Of a stretch of DNA of 64,000 bases, positions 34,194 to 45,474 are shown in pieces (within the stretch, counting starts at the first letter, position 1; each line of letters starts with the position of its first letter). The DNA lies in contig NZ_CP124614.1 in NCBI RefSeq assembly GCF_029958905.1, positions 1,116,001-1,180,000 of the forward strand, read 5' to 3'. The DNA comes from Vibrio sp. YMD68 (GTDB lineage: Bacteria; Pseudomonadota; Gammaproteobacteria; Enterobacterales; Vibrionaceae). Made by a program: the position numbers and the translations under genes. The notes beneath the pieces are model-generated. The model was not told the origin of the DNA. It saw only the letters and a program-made list of their open reading frames with translations, and ran no database searches.

Positions 34194-34684
34194 TTTAGAA
34201 AGGGCTGGCTAAGGATCAGGATAGATAACCTTACGATGGTTAATTCTATGTAGTTTGTCCTGATTGATGATTTGTCTTTCGACAGAGATTGTCGGAAGAC
34301 AAGTTTGTAATGATGTGTCCTTATCATTTCCTGCATAGCATCCTACATAGCTTCCTTCGGCTTTCGACACTCAAAGTTTTAGGTTGCTTAAAATGCTAGG
34401 AATTAAAAATACGCCCAAGTATTCACCCAACAACACCCCAACCCCAATCATCAAAAGGCGGTTCTTTGTGGCCTTTGGTGCCGAGCGTAGTATCTATGTT
34501 GTTTTGAACGAAATCGTTTTGAACGAAAGCGTTTGAACGAAAGCGTTTGAACGAAAACGTCTGGCTCTGGTCGTTCTCTTTCGTCGCAATGAGATTGTTT
34601 TACGTACCCCTAACCTTTAAACGAGTGGGGTACACAGTCTAGTTAGTGGGCTTCACCACTCCAAATCGTAGTGGGCTTTTCTGC
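34194..34684. other. Intergenic region downstream of ogl
   Basis: No gene supported. It contains imperfect 14-15-bp repeats (34503-34560). Possible weak hairpins near 34200-34300 were not convincing. Confidence 0.5.
34503..34560. repeat. Four imperfect 14-15-bp tandem repeats
   Basis: Unit close to TTGAACGAAAGCGT, four copies with small changes. Confidence 0.9.
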
Positions 34685-34900
34685 CTATTTATCGACACTT
34701 TCCGTCGTACTTGGTTCATTGTCAAAGTGGGGAAGTTTATAGCGTTTACAAAGGGCTCTTTGTTTCTCTTCAGACAAATTGCCTTCTGCGACGAGCTGTT
34801 GCCAATACTTAGGCTCAACAAGCCGTTCACGAAACTTCTTTTGTTGCATCTTATACAAAATGTACAGTACCAGAATACCGACAAATCCAAACAGTTCCAT
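34685..34900 (-). CDS. Small single-span membrane protein, unknown
   Basis: A 71-residue protein: an N-terminal transmembrane helix (LFGFVGILVLYILYKM), then a basic, helical cytoplasmic part with YWQQLVAEGNLSEEKQRALC. A strong ribosome binding site (AAGGGAGAG, 4 bp spacing) selects ATG 34900 over the earlier 34933. I do not recognise the family. A plus-strand frame over the same region lacks such support. Confidence 0.6.
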   Translation of the reverse strand: MELFGFVGILVLYILYKMQQKKFRERLVEPKYWQQLVAEGNLSEEKQRALCKRYKLPHFDNEPSTTESVDK

Positions 34901-35463
34901 TTTACTCTCCCTTAATGAATTGGGTTTACTCACCTTTCTTTATGTTGAATGCAAGTGATTGATAAGTAGTGGTTGATAAGTAGTGAGTGTAATGGGTTGG
35001 CTCATGTTTTTAAAGTGTAAAACACTCACTTCAAGCTCAATTGGTTGAATTTGAATGTACTCAGTCAGTGAGTGTATCAAAGGCGTGGAACCAGTAATTG
35101 ACATTGTTTTTCTTCTTTAAATGATGGTCGCAATAGCGCTGTTTCTATTCCCACTATTTTTCATTCCATTTACCCTCCTTACTAAAAAAAGTGACTGCTG
35201 ATCTCTAGAGCAAAGGCAACTGAACATGTTGTTCCGTTTTATTTATTGGTTCAATAAGGCTAAATGCTCATCCGCTATATGTAGAGCCATTCACTTGAGT
35301 TCTGCAGCGGACGTGAGATTGCTGAGTGTTGAGGTTAACTGGATGACAGAAAGTGATACTGCTTTCCTCTAGTAATGAATCTAGTTTTTCTTCATGGATG
35401 CACTCTCACAACCTATTGATTATAAATGATAAATATTTAAATTAGACATGAGTATGTACAACC
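34901..35463. other. Promoter region of the chitinase gene
   Basis: 563 bp without a gene. AT-rich near the chitinase start; no operator was recognised. Confidence 0.5.
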
Positions 35464-38385
35464 ATGATGAACCAGAATAAGAAAAGTGTTTCAGAAAAAA
35501 GTACCCACGCCTTTCGAGCTGTCGGGCTAGCGGTACTTTTTTCAGGATTTTTGTTAAGCCCAATTTCTCAAGCGATGGCATCCGAATTTAGTACGGGAGT
35601 GGATTCCCAGTCTGAGAGTGAGTGGTGGAGTAGTTATCAACTCGAGGTGAAAAACACCGGTTCTGATGCGGCGAATATGCATGAGGCCGTGATTGAGTTT
35701 GTATTACCGGTTGCGATTAACGACATCGGGTGGTCATCTTCTGATTTGTCTTATCCTTCATGGCAAATATCACACACGCCACAATCAAACGGCGTGCTTA
35801 ACTCAGTGAAACTCAAGTTTTCAGATGGCTCGTGGGTAGACAACGCGTTGGCACCAGGTGAATCGGCTCAATTGACCATCGCGTTTGGTGGTTCATTGAC
35901 AGACTTGAACGCCTTCGAAGATTCTGTTGTGGTGAAAACCCAAGGCACGGGTGATGGCGGGAGTGGTGAAGTTACTCCTTCCCCTGAATTCTCTCTAGAC
36001 ATCCTTTCTCCGGCTTCCAACTCCGTTGTTTATACTGGATCGTATGTCGATATTGTTACGCGAATTAAAGAGGAAGGGGCAGATAAACTCGAGTTTTGGG
36101 CGAATAACACCAAGATCGGGCAGCAGTTTGTTACAGAAGGGACAAACGAGTACCTGCAAGCATGGCAACCAACCGAAGTTGGGGCGGCCACTATTTCTGT
36201 GATGGCCTTTGATGATGACGGTGAGAAACTGACCGAGGAAACGGTAGAACTGTCGGTTGAGACTGAGTCGACAGCCGCTAACCCTCCAATCGTGGATTTT
36301 ATTTCTCCGGAAGCGGGATCTACTCATCAAAAAGGAGAAACCGTCACGATCGAAGCGAATGTCGTGGATGACGATAATGACCTGGCCAGTGTTAAATTTT
36401 TTGCGAACGATGTCGAAGTCTGTCACCTAAATGGGCAAACCAACCACGATTTGTCTTGTGATTGGACGCCTCAAACGGCAGGTACAGCGTCAATTCGAGT
36501 TGAAGCAGAGGACGATGAACAACATGTCACTCGTGAAAGTTTAACCATCACAGTAACGGACACGAGCAACAGTTGTGGCGATGTTCCCCAGTACGAAAAT
36601 GGTGTGGCTTATCAAGTGGGTGATGAAGTCACTAACATTGGCAATATTTACTCTTGTGATGTCGCGGGGTGGTGTGGTAACTCGGTTTGGACTCCAGGCA
36701 CTGGCGATCCTAATTACCCAGATGCATGGAAAGATGCTTGGAATGAAGTCGGCCAATGCGACCATAACCCTGTCCCAGAAGTGCGTGTACAATCGCCACA
36801 AAGTGGTAACAAATTATCGCCTAATCAGCCATTTGATGTGGTTGTCGAAGCGACAGACGATACCCAAGTAGAGCGTGTTGAAGTAAAGCTGAACGGTAAA
36901 GTGGTGAAAACGTCGACAACCCCTTCGGATGATGATGTGTATACCATTACGATACCAGCACAAAAAGAAGGCCAATACACACTCACGGTTGTCGCTTATG
37001 ATGATCAAGAGGCAAGCGCAGAAACCGCGCCGATGTCTATTGCAATTACCGACAAAGATCTGACGGTCTCACTCTCTTCACCAGCAGATGGTTCAAGCTT
37101 CGTTGAAGGGCGTGCTATTTCAATAAAAGCGGATGCAAAGAGCTACGAAGGTGATATTGCGTCGGTAACCTTTATGTCAAATGGCAACACGCTATTTAAA
37201 GACACAGAGGCCCCTTACGAATACGAATGGTTAGGCGCTCAGTCGGGCAGTTACGCTATTTCAGCTAAAGCGGTGAACACTGCGAATCAAGAGCAGACTT
37301 CTGCACAATCGAACATTACAGTGGAAGAAAGTACCAGTGGCGGCGGTGGCGGTAGCCTAGTGGGTAATCCAGACCGTTCAATCAGTTACCTCACATCATG
37401 GGGATTAAACGACTATGAAGAACTGTTTAATTCGAAAGGTGATGGCTACTTGTTGTCATTTGGTCAGTGGGATGCCAGCGGTAATATTACTATCTCAGAT
37501 GGTATGGTCTCAGTGCCCAATTATAACTCAGATTGGATGCCTTCCCAGTACTTGTCGTGGACGACCTTAAAACATGAGCATAGCAATGCTACTATGATGG
37601 TTGCATTCGGTGGTCAAACGTATGAAAGCATTTGGTCGGCAATCAGTACAGAGCAAAGCCGAGAAGCGGTCGCCAACGGTCTGGTAGAGTTAGCCAATAC
37701 CCCATTCCCTGTTTACAAGAAAAACCTGAAGCCTGAAGAGGTCGTGGGCGAATGTTTGGCAACAGATTGGAGTGGTGACTGTGATTACAGTAAATACCAA
37801 TTAGCGGGTTATGTTCAAATTGATGGTTTGGATTTCGACTTCGAAAAAGCGGCTCGAATCACCGACAAAGAGAACCAAGATCTCGCGGCGCTGATAAAAC
37901 GGGTCCGTCAAAAGGTAGGCGATAGAAAAGTGTTGTCTTTAACCACTTACCACGTAGGCGCCGATCCAGTTGAGTGCGAGGATGACAGTGTATTTGAACA
38001 TTGTTCTTATGTGGAACCATCTGGTCGTTCCTCTCACCACGGCGAAGTGATTGAACTGTTGGAAGACACGAAGCATGACTTTGATTTCTTTAACGTAATG
38101 ACTTACGACGCAGGTGAAAACTTCCTCTATAAAGTGGCTATGGAGAACTATGCGAGACACATTGGAGATAAATCGAAAATTGTTTTAGGCAATACGATCA
38201 ACAGCCAATGGGGACCTGATGGCAATTTCGTGGAAACTCGTGAAAACAACCTAGAGCGAGCAGCATGGCAGAAAGACAACGGCTATGGCGGCTTCTTCAT
38301 GTGGACGCTTGGTGCAAGTAATCAAGGGCTATCGATGTCTGAGCAAGTAGATTACTTTAACGATATGATTGACGTCAGCAAGTGA
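35464..38385 (+). CDS. Multidomain GH18 chitinase
   Basis: A 973-residue secreted protein. The signal peptide ends near residue 39 (AMAS-E). In order: a beta-sandwich domain (40-165), two Ig-like domains (about 175-270 and 275-365), a CBM5/12-type chitin-binding domain (about 372-430; YENGVAYQVGDEVTNIGNIY with Trp residues), two more Ig-like domains (about 435-620) and a Ser/Gly linker. A GH18 catalytic domain (about 635-973) completes it. The catalytic motif DxxDxDxE is D787-G-L-D-F-D-F-E794. It hydrolyses chitin outside the cell, a core Vibrio trait. A terminator follows. Confidence 0.93.
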   Translation: MMNQNKKSVSEKSTHAFRAVGLAVLFSGFLLSPISQAMASEFSTGVDSQSESEWWSSYQLEVKNTGSDAANMHEAVIEFVLPVAINDIGWSSSDLSYPSWQISHTPQSNGVLNSVKLKFSDGSWVDNALAPGESAQLTIAFGGSLTDLNAFEDSVVVKTQGTGDGGSGEVTPSPEFSLDILSPASNSVVYTGSYVDIVTRIKEEGADKLEFWANNTKIGQQFVTEGTNEYLQAWQPTEVGAATISVMAFDDDGEKLTEETVELSVETESTAANPPIVDFISPEAGSTHQKGETVTIEANVVDDDNDLASVKFFANDVEVCHLNGQTNHDLSCDWTPQTAGTASIRVEAEDDEQHVTRESLTITVTDTSNSCGDVPQYENGVAYQVGDEVTNIGNIYSCDVAGWCGNSVWTPGTGDPNYPDAWKDAWNEVGQCDHNPVPEVRVQSPQSGNKLSPNQPFDVVVEATDDTQVERVEVKLNGKVVKTSTTPSDDDVYTITIPAQKEGQYTLTVVAYDDQEASAETAPMSIAITDKDLTVSLSSPADGSSFVEGRAISIKADAKSYEGDIASVTFMSNGNTLFKDTEAPYEYEWLGAQSGSYAISAKAVNTANQEQTSAQSNITVEESTSGGGGGSLVGNPDRSISYLTSWGLNDYEELFNSKGDGYLLSFGQWDASGNITISDGMVSVPNYNSDWMPSQYLSWTTLKHEHSNATMMVAFGGQTYESIWSAISTEQSREAVANGLVELANTPFPVYKKNLKPEEVVGECLATDWSGDCDYSKYQLAGYVQIDGLDFDFEKAARITDKENQDLAALIKRVRQKVGDRKVLSLTTYHVGADPVECEDDSVFEHCSYVEPSGRSSHHGEVIELLEDTKHDFDFFNVMTYDAGENFLYKVAMENYARHIGDKSKIVLGNTINSQWGPDGNFVETRENNLERAAWQKDNGYGGFFMWTLGASNQGLSMSEQVDYFNDMIDVSK

Positions 38386-38454
38386 TGTTCGTTTTTTGAG
38401 CGACTGTAGTAAAAGTGCGTATAAGCGCATTCTACTCTAGAGGGGTGGCACTAA

Positions 38455-38483
38455 AAAAGGCTCACAGCAATGTGAGCCTTTTG
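38455..38483 (+). terminator. Terminator of the chitinase gene
   Basis: AAAAGGCTCACA, a 5-base loop, TGTGAGCCTTTTGG; it can work on both strands, between the chitinase and the convergent transporter gene. Confidence 0.85.
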
Positions 38484-38554
38484 GCGTTAGGGTAAGTGCC
38501 AAGTTTTAGATAGTTAACATCAATCTAAATGAATGGATCTCGTCATGGCGATGC

Positions 38555-40441
38555 TCAAACGAGTGGCAGATCTGCGACCACTTGATCGAACGCAATTCGA
38601 GCTTTTTGTGCTTGTTCAGACAACTCAATCTTTTTCGCTTGAGCGGCACTTAGGTTACTTTGCGCCGCTTCAAGTGTTTGTTGGAGCCGTTCCGGAAGTT
38701 CATGCTCATCCATTTGGGCACCTTGTTCAAGAACATAGGCGCGGATCTCTTTTTTCACATTCATGAGCACGCTGTAAGCCTCACGTTCAAGCTCTGCCGC
38801 TTGTTGTGCCGCATCTTTCTCTTTTTCAAACCGAGCCAGTGCGATACCTTCCGAAGACCAAGGATCCATATCTGGCAGTTCTTCAATATTAATCGTAGGT
38901 TCCATGTAATCATCTTGGTGGCGCAAGTCTAGGCTGGTCGCTCGAACCGCAGAAACCATCAACATGACAGAAATAACCAACAGCGGTAAACCACCGACTA
39001 TTGCCGCGGTTTGCAGCGTACTTAGCCCACCTAAAAACATCAGCGTCGTTGGCAAGAATGACAGGGTAAACGCCCAAAACATACGGTTCCAACGCATTGG
39101 CTCTTCGGTGACATTATTTTGAACGACAGAAGCCAAAATGTAAGAGATGGAATCGAAAGTTGTCGCTGTGAAAATGATACATAGCAGCGTAAATACCGCG
39201 ATAACTAATGTGCTCATTGGTAACTCGGCAAGCATAGAAAAGATGGCTTTAGTTGCTCCCTCCTCATTGAGAATGGCGACTACGTCGAGCTGTCCTGAAA
39301 GTTGCAGTGACAACCCATAATTACCCAGAATCATGAAAAACAAGAAACAGCCCATCGAACCGAAGAAAATTGAACCTGCGACCATCTGTTTTATGGTTCT
39401 TCCGCGTGATATCCGCGCAACAAATAATCCCATACTTGGAGCAAACACCAGCCACCATGCCCAGTAGAAAATAGTCCAATCTTGTGGGAAGTGGGTATTT
39501 TCAAAAGTACCGTAACCACCAAACGGTTCTGCCCATGTTGCCATAACAAAGAAGTTAGACATCAGTCGTCCGATGGAATCTAAACCCGTTTCAAGCATGA
39601 AGATAGTGGGCCCGGCAGCCAGCACAAAAGCGAGTAAGCCCATCGCACCCCAGAAATTGATGTTACTTAAAATTTTGATGCCTTTTTCGAGACCCGCGTA
39701 AGAAGAATACGCAAAAATCGCAGTACAAAGTAACAGCACACTGACCTGGGTGACATTATTTTTTGGCAACCCAAACAGGTGGCTAAGCCCTTCTGTAATA
39801 AGAGGTGCTGCTAACCCTAACGTTGTTGCTGCGCCGCCAAGTAAACCAAAGATAAATAAGACATCAACTATTTTCCCAGCAGCGCCACGGCTCCGGTGTT
39901 CCCCCAAAACAGGCATTAATGCACTAGAGATTTTGAGTACTGTTTGTTTACGAACATAGAAGAAGTAAGCGATGGGAATGGCAGGAATAAGGTAGATAGA
40001 CCAAGCAATTGGCCCCCAATGGAACAACCCGTAGGTGACCGCCCAGCGAACGGCTTCTTCACTTCCTGGTTCTAATTGAAAAGGAGGCGATTGGTAGTAG
40101 TAGGCCCACTCAATACAACCCCAATAAAGAATGCTCGCGCCTATACCTCCACAAAATAGCATGGCTGCCCATGAAGCGGTGGCAAACTCTGGCTTTTCGT
40201 CAGCGTCACCTAATTTGATTTGCCCCATATCGCTGAAGATAACGTAGACCATAAAAGCACACGCTGCTAAGCCAAGAGCAAGGTACAGAAAACCGAGTTG
40301 ATCGGTCATAAATGTTTTAGCGATCGCTATCCAATCCGCGCCTTGATCAGGAAACAGTATTAGCGGGAAGACTATTGAGAGTAGAAGTGCAATGGCACCA
40401 AAGAAAGTGGGCTTATCGATAAGCTCAAAAGCGTGTTTCAC
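38555..40441 (-). CDS. BCCT-family betaine/choline/carnitine transporter
   Basis: A 628-residue membrane protein with about 12 helices. The BCCT signature WAWWLVFAPSMGLFVARISRGRTIKQ is abbreviated here: Trp-rich helix 8 (about residues 322-331) followed by ARISRGRTIK. CWGCIEWAYYY-like aromatic residues (ILYWGCIEWAYYYQ) sit in helix 3-4. The last 110 residues form a long cytoplasmic, coiled-coil tail rich in Glu, Ala and Gln. Na+- or H+-driven uptake of osmoprotectants such as glycine betaine is the family role. The substrate is not decided by sequence. Confidence 0.9.
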   Translation of the reverse strand: MKHAFELIDKPTFFGAIALLLSIVFPLILFPDQGADWIAIAKTFMTDQLGFLYLALGLAACAFMVYVIFSDMGQIKLGDADEKPEFATASWAAMLFCGGIGASILYWGCIEWAYYYQSPPFQLEPGSEEAVRWAVTYGLFHWGPIAWSIYLIPAIPIAYFFYVRKQTVLKISSALMPVLGEHRSRGAAGKIVDVLFIFGLLGGAATTLGLAAPLITEGLSHLFGLPKNNVTQVSVLLLCTAIFAYSSYAGLEKGIKILSNINFWGAMGLLAFVLAAGPTIFMLETGLDSIGRLMSNFFVMATWAEPFGGYGTFENTHFPQDWTIFYWAWWLVFAPSMGLFVARISRGRTIKQMVAGSIFFGSMGCFLFFMILGNYGLSLQLSGQLDVVAILNEEGATKAIFSMLAELPMSTLVIAVFTLLCIIFTATTFDSISYILASVVQNNVTEEPMRWNRMFWAFTLSFLPTTLMFLGGLSTLQTAAIVGGLPLLVISVMLMVSAVRATSLDLRHQDDYMEPTINIEELPDMDPWSSEGIALARFEKEKDAAQQAAELEREAYSVLMNVKKEIRAYVLEQGAQMDEHELPERLQQTLEAAQSNLSAAQAKKIELSEQAQKARIAFDQVVADLPLV

Positions 40442-40615
40442 GAGTGTTGCTCCATAAAAATTAAGGAAAAGATTATGGAGGGAACTCTATTTTGAGGACA
40501 AATCAGGTCCTTTGTCGTGATGACAAATCTGATTCACAGACTCTCTATGGTGAGATGTCCGATTGTAACGAAGCGAACGCTCTATCCATGTAAAACGCTC
40601 TATCAAGGCAAAACG

Positions 40616-40963
40616 TTATAATATAGCTAAAAGAATGCCGCCAATGGTTGCCGCTGCGGAAAGGTATTGCCCCGCTGAATAAGAACCGTCATCTTCTTCT
40701 TTGATTTTATCCGGGTGATCCATCCCCAAAGCGCCGTGAGCAAAAGACTCGACCTTTGACGTTGTTGTCTTTTCAGACTCAGTGCCTTCTTTTTCTAGCT
40801 CCTTAAGCGCCGCGAGCAAAGCCTTGCCCTCTTCAGACAACGTAACTTTATTTTGTTCGACTTTTAGTGGGGCAGGGCCCTTGTTTTCGGTTGCCTGGCT
40901 ATTTTGAGGCTTGACCTGTTGGGCTTGGGTCAGCTTGGCTGGCTCCATTCCTACTGGTGTCAT
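40616..40963 (-). CDS. Conserved small protein with C-terminal hydrophobic segment, unknown
   Basis: A 115-residue protein: a Gln/Lys-rich disordered N-terminus, a helix VTLSEEGKALLAALKEL, a Lys/Glu linker and a C-terminal hydrophobic stretch (SAAATIGGILLAIL) that may insert in a membrane. AGGAGAG precedes the ATG. The VTLSEEGKALL segment resembles one seen in small Vibrio proteins of unknown role. No function assigned. Confidence 0.65.
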   Translation of the reverse strand: MTPVGMEPAKLTQAQQVKPQNSQATENKGPAPLKVEQNKVTLSEEGKALLAALKELEKEGTESEKTTTSKVESFAHGALGMDHPDKIKEEDDGSYSAGQYLSAAATIGGILLAIL

Positions 40964-41134
40964 ACATCTCTCCTTTACACGCCTACAATCAGTATATCGA
41001 CCAAGGTATGAAAAACTTGTGTAAAATTATCCATAATTTGTATGACTATCAGTTAAGCAAAAACCAAGCCTATTTTTGAGTGTTTATTGGCCTTTTACGT
41101 AATATCTGAATATTGAGTGAACTTTGCGATGTGG

Positions 41135-41953
41135 CTATCGTTTTTTATACACACGAAAAATGAAATCGGCTTCACACTGAAAAACATCAAGTTCAGCCAG
41201 TTCTGCTTTTAATTCTTCCGTGGCTTTCCATGCGAACGGTGTCATTTGCAGTAGTGGTAATCCATCGCCTTTTGCGAGTTCCATGGTGTAATTCAGTTTC
41301 TGTTGGTGCACTAAATCAAACCCTTCTAAATGCTCTTCTTCCTCACTATGAAGGTGAACATCGGTATAGATCTTTTTTCTGAGCTGGTACAGGTGCCTCG
41401 CCGCTGGCGTAACGGTGATCACTTTTCCTGAATCGACCAAGCAACGCGACAGTTCTTCGGCTTTGCAAGGTGCGTAGATTCTTAAAATAGCGTCTAGTGA
41501 ATGGTCGGCAAAAGGTAGTCGATGACTGGATGCAACACTGAAGTCGCACTGCGGATACTGTTTTGCCGCGTAGCGAATGGCCACTTTTGAAATATCTAAG
41601 CCGTAGATGTGCGCCTGCGGGTGTATCTGTTTGAGTGACGTGGCAACTTGATCGGTGTAATAGCCCTCACCACATCCAATATCAAGTAAATGAGCGTGCT
41701 CTGACTCTACTTGATCCTGACATAATGCCGCGACTGCTTGGCGCATTGGTTCATAATACCCAGCTTGCAGGAATGAACGACGAGCCTGCATCATTTCTTT
41801 ATTGTCGCCAGGATCTTTAGAACGCTTATGGTGAGCGGGCATGAGGTTGACATAACCTTCTTTGGCCAAATCGAAACGGTGGTTGTTGTCACAGGCGAAA
41901 GTACGCTGATCTTGATGAAGCGGACGGTGGCAAAGGGGGCAAGTGTAAGCCAT
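41135..41953 (-). CDS. rlmA: 23S rRNA (guanine-N1)-methyltransferase RlmA
   Basis: A 272-residue protein. The N-terminal zinc site uses CPLCHRPL and FACDNNHRFD. The segment AKEGYVNLMP is typical of RlmA. The SAM site is LLDIGCGEGYYT (about 89-100) in a Rossmann methyltransferase fold. It methylates G745 of 23S rRNA. It is a single gene, with the malic-enzyme remnant upstream on the same strand. Confidence 0.94.
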   Translation of the reverse strand: MAYTCPLCHRPLHQDQRTFACDNNHRFDLAKEGYVNLMPAHHKRSKDPGDNKEMMQARRSFLQAGYYEPMRQAVAALCQDQVESEHAHLLDIGCGEGYYTDQVATSLKQIHPQAHIYGLDISKVAIRYAAKQYPQCDFSVASSHRLPFADHSLDAILRIYAPCKAEELSRCLVDSGKVITVTPAARHLYQLRKKIYTDVHLHSEEEEHLEGFDLVHQQKLNYTMELAKGDGLPLLQMTPFAWKATEELKAELAELDVFQCEADFIFRVYKKR

Positions 41954-42048
41954 AAGAGATTCTAAAATAGAGCAGATAAAGAGCTACAAGGATACAGAGG
42001 TTTAGTATCGGTTGCCAGAATAATCCTAGTTCTGATGAGGCACGACAC

Positions 42049-42075
42049 AAAGAGCCAATAGAAATGGCTCTTTGT
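42049..42075 (-). terminator. Terminator of the degraded malic-enzyme locus
   Basis: Arms AAAGAGCCA and TGGCTCTTT enclose a 7-base loop just after the remnant stop codon on the minus strand. It survives although the gene is broken. Confidence 0.75.
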
Positions 42076-42103
42076 GTCAGCACGCTGAACGTAGCTCGTA
42101 GAA

Positions 42104-42345
42104 TTAGAAGGACGTTCTTCTGTACTCACGATATTCAGGGTGCCAGAACGTTGAATCGATACGCTGCTGAAGTGCCTCGTCAGAGATAGGGGTAGCCAGC
42201 CCTTCTTGCATGGCCTGTTTAGCCACGGCAAAAGCGATGTCACGGCTGATTGTTTTGCTCTCCCCCAGTGGTGGTAACACGGCTCCAAATGTTAAGCTCG
42301 TTCTATTGGCACATTCTGCAAGCGCTCGACTGGTATCATAAATGC
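42104..42345 (-). pseudogene. Malic enzyme (MaeA-type) 3' remnant
   Basis: Minus-strand translation gives SRALAECANRTSL, then LPPLGESKTISRDIAFAVAK, SDEALQQRID and FWHPEYREYRRTSF. This is the C-terminal end of NAD-dependent malic enzyme. Only about 70-80 residues remain. Upstream the reading frame switches directly into a transporter-like sequence, so an internal deletion removed most of the enzyme gene. Confidence 0.75.
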
Positions 42346-42790
42346 GCAACTTGCAGCAATAGCCGCAGGGATGACCCAAACCATCGGTGTTCCTGTGATG
42401 GATTCCGCGAAAAGACCAAGCAAGAGGCAGGAAGCCAGCCGCGGTTGCTGTATTACTGGTTATTTCTGTCAAGAAAGTAGATCAGAGTGGTCACAATTAA
42501 AATCCTCACTACTAACGACACGGTATCAGCAGATTGGATTTGTAGAGCAATGAACTCTGCCAAGCCGGATGACTTAATCTTAGCTGCCGAGTGCTAGACC
42601 ACTACCAAACAGTAGCAAGATACCCCAAGGTACTTTCTTCGCACTTTCCCAGTCGAGAATAGGCAATGATTTTGTCGCATAAACATAATGGCCGTCGTGC
42701 GCCAGGCTGCGGGCAATTTTCGCTTTGGTTGCATCCTTTTGTCCTTCAGTCTGTGGCAGAGTCGATACGCCTAGCCGGGGAATATAACAA
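42346..42790 (-). pseudogene. SLC13/DASS-type sodium:dicarboxylate symporter remnant
   Basis: Reading minus-strand pieces in several frames gives SLPILDWESAKKVPWGILLL then FGSGLALGS. After interruptions TEITSNTATAAGFLPL and then TGTPMVWVIPAAIAASCAFM appear. These are conserved segments of the divalent-anion:Na+ symporter family (DWxxAxxxPWGxLLLFGGGxAL and TEITSNTATA). Stop codons and frameshifts interrupt it and both ends are missing. It abuts the malic enzyme remnant, and together they may once have been a dicarboxylate uptake and use unit. Confidence 0.75.
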
Positions 42791-43082
42791 ATAGCGTTCT
42801 CGGACCAATAGCGCTAACATTGTAACAATGTTGCAAACTTGTGAGATTGGCGACAGAAAAGGTGAGGGTGAAAAGGTCGCTATGCGGTGAACCAAGAACG
42901 CTAATGGAGATAACGGACTTACGGCTCAAGGCTCAGGATTCAAGGCCAGCTGAGGTCTGCTCGAATGTTGATTCGCTTAAGGCGTCTTTAATGGGGGGCG
43001 AAAAATAGGGCGAGTGTTGTTCAAGAAGGAGGGCAATAATGGGCAGCAAGTGCGTCAACTTTACTACCCCATTTATGGTCAG
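42791..43082. other. Intergenic region, no feature recognised
   Basis: Nothing gene-like is seen; it may contain further remnant of the deleted dicarboxylate locus. Confidence 0.4.
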
Positions 43083-43967
43083 TTACTGAGCACGAATCCT
43101 GGTACAAAGTTGATGTGACTCACCCGGTGCCAGTGTTTTTCCTTCATCCAAACTTGGTGCGTGTAAGGTTGATTCAACACACAGGAAGGTTTTGTAGCCG
43201 TCATCTTGCATATCACCCATGGCTTGCGCACCTTCGGCCCAAGGATTCCATAGTACTGCGGAGTTGTGGCCGTTGTTTTCGATGCTTAATGTGCGGTTAA
43301 GTATCGGGTCTTTTACCAAGATCTCAGTTTCAGGCTGAGTGTATACACGATCAATCGTGTCGATCAGTTGCAGCACGTCGTCACCTTGGCAGGTTTGATC
43401 TTGCTTAAGCCCGTCAATATAAGATTTGCCCATGCCCGTTGTCTGAACTTTCTCGATATCACCCACGTTTAAGTAAGTGTGCAGTGCCCCAGAAAAGCGC
43501 CAGGCTTTATCATCAACATTGTCGACCTGTAGGGTAACGGTCAGTTCATCACTGATTTCCACGCGCAGTCGAGCTTCAAAAAGGTATGGCCATATCTTTT
43601 GAGTCGCTTCACTAGTAAAAAGACCCAGTTCAATGATCACGCCTCGGTCGTTTTCTCGGTGTTCAATCAAAGACCATTCAGAGGTTCGAGCAAAACCATG
43701 AGCCGGTGCGGCGACTCGGCCAAACCATGGCCAACAAACAGGGATACCGCCTCGTAGTGCGGCTTTGCCATCGAAAATGGCGTTGTCACTCATCCAAATA
43801 AGATCTTCTTGACCATTTGGTTTGAATGAAATGACGTGTCCGCCGTGCAGCGCAATGCCTGCTGTTGCTTTATCGTGAATGACACGCAGTACTTTGATGC
43901 CTTCTATTTCAACAACAGTGATGTTATCGGAGAGTACGGTAAGAGTGGGTAGAGATAATAAATCCAT
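43083..43967 (-). CDS. yeaD: D-hexose-6-phosphate mutarotase, YeaD
   Basis: A 294-residue aldose-1-epimerase-like protein. Motifs: HGGHVISFKPNGQEDLIWMS, RGGIPVCWPWFGR, catalytic His in FSGALHTYLNVGD and Glu in FLCVESTLHAPS. It interconverts anomers of glucose-6-phosphate. In many gammaproteobacteria it lies beside gapA, as here (178 bp, same strand, separated by a terminator). Confidence 0.94.
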   Translation of the reverse strand: MDLLSLPTLTVLSDNITVVEIEGIKVLRVIHDKATAGIALHGGHVISFKPNGQEDLIWMSDNAIFDGKAALRGGIPVCWPWFGRVAAPAHGFARTSEWSLIEHRENDRGVIIELGLFTSEATQKIWPYLFEARLRVEISDELTVTLQVDNVDDKAWRFSGALHTYLNVGDIEKVQTTGMGKSYIDGLKQDQTCQGDDVLQLIDTIDRVYTQPETEILVKDPILNRTLSIENNGHNSAVLWNPWAEGAQAMGDMQDDGYKTFLCVESTLHAPSLDEGKTLAPGESHQLCTRIRAQ

Positions 43968-44067
43968 TGATTTGTCCTCAACTAGAGAAAATGACAGTCT
44001 GATATCGAATCGTAGAGAGGCTCTAGAACGAGATATGGGACTGCAATCTATTCACAAAATACAGATA

Positions 44068-44097
44068 ACAAAAAGGCGACTCAAGAGCCGCCTTTTT
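44068..44097 (-). terminator. Terminator of gapA
   Basis: AAAAAGGCGACTC, a short loop, GAGCCGCCTTTTT; nearly symmetric, with T-runs on both strands, about 50 bp after the gapA stop. Confidence 0.85.
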
Positions 44098-44145
44098 AAA
44101 ATCTTATTTTCACAAACAAGCTTTACTAGTTACTTACAAATCTAA

Positions 44146-45474
<1,329 letters not shown>

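Noticed and set aside
34646..34915. Plus-strand 89-codon frame opposite the small membrane protein
   Set aside because: No ribosome binding site; the minus-strand frame has a strong one and a sensible membrane-protein sequence.
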